Positions 1 through 8,271 of a stretch of DNA of 10,897 nucleotides are shown here, piece after piece. This stretch comes from CAYJOG01 sp964371695 [NCBI: uncultured bacterium] (GTDB lineage: Bacteria > CAYJOG01), in the NCBI GenBank assembly GCA_964371695.1, contig CAYJOG010000057.1, positions 1 through 10,897 of the forward strand, written 5' to 3'. The position numbers and the translations under genes are program-made. The notes under the pieces are model-generated. The model saw nothing but the letters and a program-made list of their open reading frames with translations. It ran no database searches and had not been told where the DNA came from. Within the stretch, counting starts at the first letter, position 1. The number at the start of each line of letters is the position of its first letter.

Positions 1-31
1 AGAACTGGTTTTTGTTTTTTGTCCTTACTGG

Positions 32-51
32 ATTCCCGCTTTCGCGGGAAT
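32..51 (-). repeat. ATTCCC-N8-GGGAAT palindrome, copy 1
   Basis: A perfect 20-bp palindrome with the spacer GCTTTCGC. The conserved context extends to about 27-57 (ACTGG before, GACGCC after). Further copies lie at 6115-6134 and 6341-6360 in the opposite orientation, and a decayed one at 6495-6514 in this orientation. The ATTCCC-N8-GGGAAT pattern matches the published consensus of the Neisseria dRS3 repeat, but similar palindromes are common in other proteobacteria, so the link is by resemblance only. Confidence 0.85.
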
Positions 52-100
52 GACGCCATCCCACCCCCGGTCTCCAGGCGGTGTGCGCTCCACCAATTCC

Positions 101-139
101 GAAAATGCTCTAAAAGGCGGGCGGGACGCCCGCCCCGCT
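101..139 (+). repeat. GAAAATGCTCTA tag plus GC hairpin (third copy of the composite-repeat hairpin)
   Basis: The 12-mer GAAAATGCTCTA at 101-112 recurs exactly at 1898-1909. It is followed by the hairpin GGCGGGCG (116-123), loop GGA, CGCCCGCC (127-134). This hairpin is homologous to 6437-6455 (GGCAGGCG/CGCCTGCC), including the GGA loop and the following CC-C context. The A-T pair of the later copy is a G-C pair here, so the stem remains fully paired. Confidence 0.7.
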
Positions 140-146
140 TCATTAG

Positions 147-287
147 CAGGGTGTTGATAAACACCCTGAAAAATCCATGGATGGATTTTACCGCTTGCAG
201 GGGTCAAAAAACCCCTGCAAAAGCGCCGTTTTGCGATGGCTTGCCTGAGCAAAACGGGTTGATAAAGTCCAGGACGGACTTTATCAA
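147..287. repeat. Array of five consecutive perfect hairpins
   Basis: Five uninterrupted stems follow one another with gaps of only 1-5 nt. They are 147-155/160-168 (9 bp, loop GATA), 170-178/181-189 (9 bp around ATCCATGGAT), 195-204/211-220 (10 bp, loop CAAAAA), 226-234/249-257 (9 bp, 14-nt loop) and 259-270/276-287 (12 bp, loop AGGAC). The stems differ in sequence, although TTGATAAA occurs in both the first and the last. The array starts 24 nt beyond the stop codon of the leftward ATP-grasp gene, so it would form the 3' end of that transcript. None of the stems is followed by a clear U-run on the minus strand, so a standard intrinsic terminator is not evident. Together with the palindrome at 32-51 and the hairpin at 116-134 it accounts for most of the gene-free stretch 1-310. 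Confidence 0.8.
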
Positions 288-310
288 TACCCTGTCAGGA
301 AAGAAAGGTT

Positions 311-1594
311 TCACGGCGTGGTGTAAACCGCCGCGAAGCCCCCCATGGGGGTGCGCATGTTGGTGGTCTGCCCCTGATAAAGCCGCGCCGCCACCAGCAG
401 GGTTTCGCCCGCATAGGCATAACAGCGGAAGTCCATTTTCATGGGGCTGCCCGCTGCGGTGTGGCGCTCGCCGGGCAGCGCCAGACGCTGGGCCACATAG
501 CCCCCCGCCAGCAGTTCCTCAAACACACGCCGCGTGAGTTTGTCTCCGCGATAAGCCGCCCGGCTGCCATAACCGGCGTTGGGTTTGAAGAAAAACTCCC
601 GCCGGTGCCGCCAGAAAAAATCGGCCTCATCCACCCTCACCACCAGCGTTTGCGGTGTGGCGCGGGACAGCAGCGCGGCGTCTTCGGGCCGCGCCCCCAT
701 CGCCAGCAGGGCGGCTTCATCACACAGCACCGTCAGGTTGCGTTTGTCGGCGAGCAGGGCGTGGGCGCGGGGGTGGGGCGTGAGCACCACGGCGTCATTT
801 TCACAGGCGGCCTTCAGCGCCCCGTGACGGGGTTCCTCCAGATAAAAATCGGTGAGGCGGTTGTATACCAGGTCAATGGCCGTGTCCCCCGCCCACAGGC
901 GGCCCTGCTCAAACCGCAGGCTGGCGGCGTCGGCCACCACGGTGTTGAGGCCGTGCCGCTGCAACAACCCCTGAGCGGCGAGAAACTCAGGATAAAGAAA
1001 CTGCCCCGCCGGGTTGTCGTCCACCACCGCCATCACACCCAGCTCGCCGGTGCGCCCCGCCAGCGACCATTCCAGGCGGAACATTTCCGCGAAGATTTCT
1101 TCAATCGCGGGCACACCCCGGGGGCAGGGCAAATAGGGGCTGACCTCTTCGCAGCAACTGCCCTGCAACTGCAACAGGTGCAGGTTCAAAAATCCGCCCC
1201 CCGCGTTGGTGTTGATTTCGATGAGCTGGGGCCCCTGGGGGGTGAGGTGAAAATCGAAGCCAAAAAACACCCCCTTGTTGCCGGGCTGGAGCCGGGCGAT
1301 GGCGGGGGCGTGGGCCAGGGCCTGCGCCTGCCACGGGGCCAGGGCCGACACCCGCTCGGCGGCCCGCACCACCTGGGCCATGGCCTCGGCTGCGGTTTTG
1401 GACAGGAAAACGGGCGTGGGTGAAAACAGGTGGGGGTGTTCACGGAACAGTGTGCTGGCCAGACCCTCGGCCCCGGCCTGGGCCTGGATGTTTTCCCGCA
1501 GACGGTCCAGGTCCACCGCCATGCAGCGGCAGGATTCGTTCAGCGTCTGCGCCAGACCGGCGGACAGATCAGGTGTGGTGGGTTGGGCCGCCAT
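311..1594 (-). CDS. Probable circularly permuted ATP-grasp protein, substrate unknown
   Basis: This is a 427-residue cytosolic protein starting at ATG 1594 (MAAQPTTPDL) and ending in TGA. No signal peptide or membrane segment is seen. The motif LIEINTNAGG (about 124-133) looks like the Mg-binding end of an ATP-grasp fold. The FFFKPNAGYGSRAAYRG stretch (about 334-350) looks like the ATP-binding lysine and glycine-rich loop. The Mg motif precedes the Lys/Gly loop, the reverse of the classical order, which points to a circularly permuted ATP-grasp as in glutathionylspermidine-synthase-like proteins. Other marked stretches are VYNRLTDFY (243-251), ADKRNL (282-287) and KMDFRCYAY (386-394). Such enzymes join a carboxylate to an amine or thiol with ATP. 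The substrate cannot be inferred, since neither flanking gene is a plausible partner. No strong Shine-Dalgarno sequence precedes the ATG. An unrelated uncharacterised family is possible but less likely. Confidence 0.75.
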   Translation of the reverse strand: MAAQPTTPDLSAGLAQTLNESCRCMAVDLDRLRENIQAQAGAEGLASTLFREHPHLFSPTPVFLSKTAAEAMAQVVRAAERVSALAPWQAQALAHAPAIARLQPGNKGVFFGFDFHLTPQGPQLIEINTNAGGGFLNLHLLQLQGSCCEEVSPYLPCPRGVPAIEEIFAEMFRLEWSLAGRTGELGVMAVVDDNPAGQFLYPEFLAAQGLLQRHGLNTVVADAASLRFEQGRLWAGDTAIDLVYNRLTDFYLEEPRHGALKAACENDAVVLTPHPRAHALLADKRNLTVLCDEAALLAMGARPEDAALLSRATPQTLVVRVDEADFFWRHRREFFFKPNAGYGSRAAYRGDKLTRRVFEELLAGGYVAQRLALPGERHTAAGSPMKMDFRCYAYAGETLLVAARLYQGQTTNMRTPMGGFAAVYTTP

Positions 1595-1657
1595 AAAAAC
1601 ACTATCGGTGATGAAACACGCGGCGACAACCGGGCTAGATCAAATTCACATTTGACG

Positions 1658-1888
1658 TAGACAAAGGGTGGGGCCAGTCCTTGCCCTCTCCCTCAGGGAG
1701 AGGGCAGACCGTGACCGAACGCAAGTGCGGTCACGGGCGGGTGAGGGGGAAAATAAAACACTCGACAAAACAAGAGATTTTGACAAGCCAGCCGTTCCCC
1801 CTCACCCGCCTCCGGTTTCGCTTCGCTCAACCTTCGGCTGCCCTCTCCCTCAGGGAGAGGGCAAGAAAAAAGCCCTCATTTTGTCTAC
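1658..1888. mobile_element. 231-bp MITE-like nested inverted-repeat element (element C)
   Basis: The ends are GTAGACAAA (1658-1666) and TTTGTCTAC (1880-1888). Inside them, at equal distance, are two identical 23-bp palindromes at 1683-1705 and 1840-1862 (arms GCCCTCTCCCT/AGGGAGAGGGC). Next comes an inner hairpin on the left (CCGTGACCG 1709-1717 with CGGTCACGG 1728-1736) and a weaker, imperfect one on the right (about 1812-1837). A 16-bp perfect stem (1736-1751 with 1795-1810, containing GGGTGAGGGG) closes an AT-rich centre. There is no open reading frame of note, so it would be non-autonomous. No clear target-site duplication is visible. It fills most of the 338-bp gap 1595-1932; the rest (1595-1657) would hold the promoter of the leftward ATP-grasp gene, but no convincing -35/-10 was found. 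Confidence 0.75.
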
Positions 1889-1897
1889 ATCTACTCT

Positions 1898-1933
1898 GAA
1901 AATGCTCTAGGCAGGCAGGGTAAAAACCCCTGC
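1898..1933 (-). repeat. Tag repeat and hairpin at the end of the ankyrin gene
   Basis: On the minus strand the ankyrin stop codon TAG runs straight into a hairpin GCAGGG-loop-CCCTGC (1928-1933 with 1915-1920), followed by the tag TAGAGCATTTTC (1909-1898). The same tag occurs at 112-101, downstream of the ATP-grasp gene. There it is also preceded by a GCAGGGG-T-run-CCCCTGC hairpin (195-220). The hairpin has a T-rich loop but no downstream T-run, so it is not a typical terminator. Confidence 0.5.
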
Positions 1934-3189
1934 TACTGCAACGGCGGCAACGCAGGGGGCGCGGGGGCCGAGGGGCTGGCGGCGGTTGTCGCGGCGGCGG
2001 CCTTGGGGCGGGGGCGGTCCTTGGCCCCTTTTTTGCGCAGGAAGAAAGCGATTTTGTCGCGGTTGAGCGAAATGGCGCGCATGAGGGGCGTGAAGCCGTC
2101 GCCGTCTTCTTCTTCCAGCTTCACGCCTTTCTGCACCAGTTTTTCCACCAGTTCCAGGTTGCCGTTTTCCACCGCCAGAGACAACGTGCTGCCCATGGGC
2201 AACACCTTCACGTTCACGTCTGCGCCGTTGTCAATGAGCAGGGTGGCGATTTCTTCCTGGTCCAGGTTGTCTTCGGCAAACAGCAGCGACACAAACAGCG
2301 GCGTGCGGCCAGCGGCGTCTTTGTCGTTCAGGTTGCGGCCCTCTTTGATGAGGGTCTTCACCACGTCCACCTTTGCTTTTTTGATGGCTTCAATAAAAAG
2401 CTGAAAGTCGGTTTTGGGTTTTTCTTTTGTCGCCGTGGGGGGGGGCGGCGGCGGGGCGTTGGCGATGCTGGCTGCGGCAGAGGGGGGCGGTGGCGGCGCG
2501 CCGTTGCCGGGCGGCGGGGGTGGTTGGCTGGCCACGGGCGCGGGTGCGCTGGGGGAGGCTGCCTTGGCCGCCGGGGCCGGTTTGGGCGCGGGTGGTGGCG
2601 GCATGGGGGCTGAGGCGGAGGCCGAAGCCGAAGGAGTCAGTGCCACCGAGCCGCTTGCGCCGGGCATGCCGGGCACACCGGCGTTGCCCAGGGCCTCTTT
2701 GGCGGCGTCCACTCCCTGCTGGGTTTTGTCCTGAAGAAAATTTCGCAGCAGGCGTTTGCCCGTGGGCAAGCCCACCAGAATCAGCAGCAGCACCCCCACC
2801 ACAGCCAATTGGCCCAGATTGGCGGGTTTTTTGCCGCCTTCCTGGCCGGGGGCGGGGGCCGCTTTGGGGCCTTTTTTGCCAAAGGGCAGCGACAGGCCAA
2901 AGGGGCCTTTGGGTTTTTCGGCGTCAGCCGCCGGTGCGGATGCCGGAGCCGGGGCTTTCGGCGGCGGCGCTTTGGCGGATTTGGGTTTGGGTTTCAGAAA
3001 CGAAAAGAAGGGCTTTTTTTCGCCGGGTGCAGACGCAGGTTTTTCCTGGGCGGGGGCCTTGGCCGGTGCGCCTGCTTCCTTCTTTTTGAGCAACGAAAAA
3101 CCACCCCCCTTGGCCTTGGGGGCTTTTTCAGGTTTGGGGGCCTTGGGGGCCGGGGCCACCCCTTCCTTTTTCTTTCCTTTGCCAAGCAC
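1933..3189 (-). CDS. Membrane-anchored ankyrin-repeat protein with Lys/Pro/Ala-rich tethers
   Basis: This is a 418-residue protein with a GTG start at 3189. An in-frame TGA lies three codons upstream, so no longer start exists. Residues 1-124 are a basic Lys/Pro/Ala-rich tail containing three similar hydrophobic patches (GFSLLKKK about 30-37, FFSFLKPK 61-68, GLSLPFGKK 98-106). Residues about 125-143 (LGQLAVVGVLLLILVGL) form one likely membrane helix, followed by RLLR. Residues about 180-258 are a Pro/Ala/Ser linker with runs of up to six prolines. Residues about 261-391 form some four ankyrin repeats (for example GRTPLFVSLL, GADVN, LELVEKLVQKG, GFTPLMRAIS). The tail is Ala/Pro-rich. Ankyrin repeats bind other proteins; the partner is unknown. 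The basic N-terminus suggests it is cytoplasmic with the ankyrin domain outside, but basic residues follow the helix too, so topology is unsure. No ribosome-binding site is evident. It diverges from acnA across 138 bp. Confidence 0.85.
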   Translation of the reverse strand: MLGKGKKKEGVAPAPKAPKPEKAPKAKGGGFSLLKKKEAGAPAKAPAQEKPASAPGEKKPFFSFLKPKPKSAKAPPPKAPAPASAPAADAEKPKGPFGLSLPFGKKGPKAAPAPGQEGGKKPANLGQLAVVGVLLLILVGLPTGKRLLRNFLQDKTQQGVDAAKEALGNAGVPGMPGASGSVALTPSASASASAPMPPPPAPKPAPAAKAASPSAPAPVASQPPPPPGNGAPPPPPSAAASIANAPPPPPPTATKEKPKTDFQLFIEAIKKAKVDVVKTLIKEGRNLNDKDAAGRTPLFVSLLFAEDNLDQEEIATLLIDNGADVNVKVLPMGSTLSLAVENGNLELVEKLVQKGVKLEEEDGDGFTPLMRAISLNRDKIAFFLRKKGAKDRPRPKAAAATTAASPSAPAPPALPPLQ

Positions 3190-3327
3190 GGATGGTCAGT
3201 TTAGCAAAGCCTGAAGCTGGCGGCGAAGCATGGAGAATGTTCAGACAAACAATGATTCATGTTTCCTTTCGGTGTCCGATCAAAATGGGGCTTTCCTGCC
3301 ATGGCCAATTGAACATAATGTTTCCCC

Positions 3328-6039
<2,712 letters not shown>

Positions 6040-6108
6040 GGAGCCATCCGTTATTAAATGGGTGGCGCGACGGGGCTTGGCAAACACCCCAAAAAGGGCT
6101 GACAAGGT

Positions 6109-6229
6109 GGCGTCATTCCCGCGAAAGCGGGAATCCAGTTGAGCCAAAAGCACCGCACCTTCTTTTTTATTCTTTGGTGGCGCAGGCATCTTGCCTGCGT
6201 TCAAATAAAAGGCAGGCGGGACGCCTTCC
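6109..6229 (+). repeat. 121-bp composite palindromic repeat, copy 1
   Basis: It aligns without gaps to 6335-6455 with about 107 of 121 identical positions by hand count. Order: the ATTCCC-GCGAAAGC-GGGAAT palindrome (6115-6134), an A/C-rich then T-rich spacer, a hairpin CGCAGGCA-TCT-TGCCTGCG (6181-6199), and a second stem GGCAGGCG-GGA-CGCCTTCC (6211-6229) with one mismatch. It lies 70 bp beyond the acnA stop. In the 534-bp gap 6040-6573, the pieces 6040-6108, 6231-6334 and 6521-6573 show nothing recognisable. Confidence 0.85.
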
Positions 6230-6334
6230 CAAACACTTGTTTTGAACCGGATGAATCAGTAGGGCCAAAAGAAAAAGGGCCGAATGTGTCCTCTCCCCAG
6301 AGGCTTGTCATTACCTACAAATATGGCCACCCCC

Positions 6335-6455
6335 GGCGTCATTCCCGCGAAAGCGGGAATCCAGTTGAAGAAAAACCACCACACCTTCTTTTTTACTTTT
6401 TGGTGGCGCAGGCAAGATGCCTGCGTTCATACATAAGGCAGGCGGGACGCCTGCC
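6335..6455 (+). repeat. 121-bp composite palindromic repeat, copy 2
   Basis: Second copy, same length and order as 6109-6229. The palindrome is at 6341-6360, identical to copy 1. The first hairpin (6407-6425) has loop AGA and is the exact reverse complement of that in copy 1. The second stem (6437-6455, GGCAGGCG/CGCCTGCC) is perfect. Differences cluster in the spacer just after the palindrome and between the two hairpins. Confidence 0.85.
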
Positions 6456-6494
6456 CCACTCAAAAAAGAGGTTTGTTGTTTATATTTCTACTGG

Positions 6495-6514
6495 ATTCTC
6501 GCTTTCGCGGGATT
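6495..6514 (-). repeat. Decayed ATTCCC-N8-GGGAAT palindrome, copy 4
   Basis: It reads ATTCTCGCTTTCGCGGGATT, with two substitutions against copy 1, and keeps the ACTGG...GACGCC flanks (6490-6520). It faces opposite to the copies at 6115 and 6341, so the block 6109-6520 is bounded by inverted copies. It lies 59 bp beyond the stop of the leftward aldehyde dehydrogenase gene. Confidence 0.75.
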
Positions 6515-6573
6515 GACGCCAACGGGTGGGCCATGACAAGCCAGCACGAGGGCGGGCAAACGGCGATTTTTCT

Positions 6574-7998
6574 TTACCCCCTCCGCATCACCACCAGTTT
6601 TTCGTGTGTCATGTCCCGCACCGCCGGGCCAATGCCGCCCACACCCAGACCCGACGGGCCTTTGCCGCCAAAGGGCATCCAGTCCACGCGGAAGGTGGTG
6701 CTTTGATTCACCATCACCGCCGTGGCGCTCAAGCGCTCGGCGGCCAGCAGGGCGGCGTTCATGTTCTGCGTGAACACAGCCGCCTGAAAACACCAATCCA
6801 CGCTGTTGGCCACAGCGATGCCTTCTTCCATGCTTTCCACCGCCTGCACACACACCACGGGGCCGAACACCTCCTGCGTCATCACACGGCTTTGGGGAGG
6901 CGGATTGAACAGCACCGTGGGGGCATAACACTGGCCCGGCCGGGGCTGGCCACCTGTTAGCAGTTCCGCCCCACCCGCGACAGCCTCGGTGACCCACTCG
7001 TGTACCCGCGTCACTTCACTCGCACGAATCAGCGGCCCCACCTGTGTGGCGTCCTGCCGGGGGTCGCCCACCACCAGCGCGGCGGCCCCGGCGGCCAAAT
7101 CCTGCACCAGTTGCCGCGCCACCGCCCGGTGGGCGAACACCCGCTGCACACTCACACACACCTGACCCGCGTGATAAAAACCACCCTTCAGCAGCAGCGG
7201 CAGGGCCAGGGCCAGATCGGCGTCGTCATTCACCACCACCGGCGCCGCACCGCCGTGCTCCAACACGCACCGCACACCGGGGGCCAGCCCCGCCCGCAGC
7301 CGCCAGCCCACGTGCGCCGCGCCAATGAAACTCAGATAGGCGATGCGCCCGCTGGCCGCCAGGGCCGCCGCCACGGTGTTGTCACAGGGCACGGCCTGCA
7401 CGTGGCCCGGCTCAAAACCCGCCTCATGAGCCAGCGCCACAAAACGCAATGCACTCAGCGGCGTGGCGGGCGAGGGTTTGAGCAGCACCGGGCAGCCCGC
7501 CGCCAGGGCCGGGCCAGCCTGATGCACCAGCAGATTGAAGGGATGGTTGAAGGCGCTGAAAGCCGCCACCACACCCACCGGCTCCCGTTGGGTAAACGCC
7601 ACATGTCCCAGGGCCGCCGCGCTGCCCTCCATGGGAATCTGCTGACCACACAGTCGCGTGGCTTCCTCGGCGCACAGCTTCAGGCCGCCTGCGGCGCGGG
7701 TCATTTCGATACGCGCATCGGTGAGGGGCTTGCCTCCTTCGCGGGCGATCAAGAGCGCCAGTTCCTCGTGGTGTTCCGCCGTCAGACGGGCGAATTTCTC
7801 CAGCCGGGCAGCCCGCTCAAAAGCAGGCAGGGCCGGGGCGCGCAGGGTGGCGTGGGCGAGGTCCAGAGCGGCCTGCATGTCGCTCTCGTTCAGCGTGGCC
7901 ACCGTCGCCAGGGGCTGGCCGGTGAACACCTCCTGCACAACCAGGGGCGCTCCCCCGGCACGGGGCGGACCAGGAGGTTGTTGAAGGGAGGTTGTCAT
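6574..7998 (-). CDS. Aldehyde dehydrogenase family protein (NAD(P)-dependent)
   Basis: This 474-residue cytosolic enzyme oxidises an aldehyde to a carboxylate with NAD(P). Catalytic residues of the superfamily are present: N151 (FSAFNHPFN), K174 (LLKPSPATP, cofactor), E247 (LEHGG, usually LELGG), nucleophile C281 (HAGQVCVSVQRV) and E376-F378 (TQEVFGPVV). The C-terminal FRVDWMPFGGKGPSGLG (436-452) is typical of the glyceraldehyde-3-phosphate, lactaldehyde and phosphonoacetaldehyde dehydrogenase-like branch. The exact substrate is not decidable. Length is normal. ATG 7998 is followed by a short Pro-rich lead of about 20 residues; no clear Shine-Dalgarno precedes it. It is transcribed divergently from the RmlD-like gene, with an inverted-repeat element between them. 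No metabolic partner gene is adjacent. Confidence 0.93.
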   Translation of the reverse strand: MTTSLQQPPGPPRAGGAPLVVQEVFTGQPLATVATLNESDMQAALDLAHATLRAPALPAFERAARLEKFARLTAEHHEELALLIAREGGKPLTDARIEMTRAAGGLKLCAEEATRLCGQQIPMEGSAAALGHVAFTQREPVGVVAAFSAFNHPFNLLVHQAGPALAAGCPVLLKPSPATPLSALRFVALAHEAGFEPGHVQAVPCDNTVAAALAASGRIAYLSFIGAAHVGWRLRAGLAPGVRCVLEHGGAAPVVVNDDADLALALPLLLKGGFYHAGQVCVSVQRVFAHRAVARQLVQDLAAGAAALVVGDPRQDATQVGPLIRASEVTRVHEWVTEAVAGGAELLTGGQPRPGQCYAPTVLFNPPPQSRVMTQEVFGPVVCVQAVESMEEGIAVANSVDWCFQAAVFTQNMNAALLAAERLSATAVMVNQSTTFRVDWMPFGGKGPSGLGVGGIGPAVRDMTHEKLVVMRRG

Positions 7999-8059
7999 GG
8001 GGAGGGTGATTTTATCAGAGCCTGTTTTGAATCAGCGGGCTTAAAATGCCCGACATGTC

Positions 8060-8271
8060 CATTGCTGTTAGGCTTATGAAGAAAGCAGAGGAATCAGAGG
8101 GGTTTTTTAACGTAGCCCCGGCGTCTCGCCGGGAGCGACGGCCGCGCCACAGGCGCGCACCTTTTTGTATTTTTTCATTATTCCCGTGAAAAACATTTGT
8201 TTTGTGCCGCCTGCGGCGGTTTTTATTCTCCCGGCGAGACGCCGGGGCTACCGAAAAACCTGACAGCAATG
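8060..8271. mobile_element. Inverted-repeat element between divergent genes (element E)
   Basis: A perfect 24-bp inverted repeat (8112-8135 with 8228-8251) has arms that are themselves hairpins (CCCGGCG-TCT-CGCCGGG). Inside are two unrelated hairpins: CGCGCC/GGCGCG (8143-8148, 8152-8157) on the left and CCGCC/GGCGG (8207-8211, 8215-8219) on the right, around a T-rich centre. Further out, CATTGCTGTTAGG (8060-8072) pairs with CCTGACAGCAATG (8259-8271) at 12 of 13 positions. The left arm carries about 27 extra bases (roughly 8073-8100). The right end includes the ATG at 8269. The remaining intergenic part (7999-8059) holds only a short CGGGC/GCCCG stem at 8036-8052. Confidence 0.7.

Noticed and set aside
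25-252. Open frame on the minus strand ending in VIPAKAGIQ
   Set aside because: That ending is the translation of the ATTCCC palindrome, and the rest runs through the hairpin array. It is a repeat-derived open frame, not a gene.
461-1423. 320-codon open frame on the plus strand
   Set aside because: It lies antisense to the ATP-grasp gene, has His/Gln/Gly-rich composition typical of the reverse strand of GC-rich genes, and shows no motif.
1668-1910. Short plus-strand frames in the 1595-1932 gap
   Set aside because: They read through the palindromes of the inverted-repeat element (for example LSLRERA-type stretches) and have no gene-like features.
3314-3319. CATAAT as a possible -10 box for acnA
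   Set aside because: There is no -35-like hexamer at 16-18 bp upstream, and the leader would be only a few bases for the 3328 start. It is too weak to annotate.
6139-6516. 125-codon plus-strand frame between acnA and the aldehyde dehydrogenase
   Set aside because: It is built from the two 121-bp repeats (RHSRESGNPV and similar are translations of the palindrome) and has no independent support.
6040-6573. Possible CRISPR array because of regularly spaced palindromes
   Set aside because: There are only three palindrome copies, in mixed orientation, the repeated unit is 121 bp with internal hairpins, and no cas gene is present.
8197-8268. N-terminal extension of the RmlD-like protein from ATG 8197
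   Set aside because: The 24 extra codons read through the inverted-repeat arm (GETPGLPKN) and do not fit before the Rossmann fold; ATG 8269 or 8278 is more plausible.
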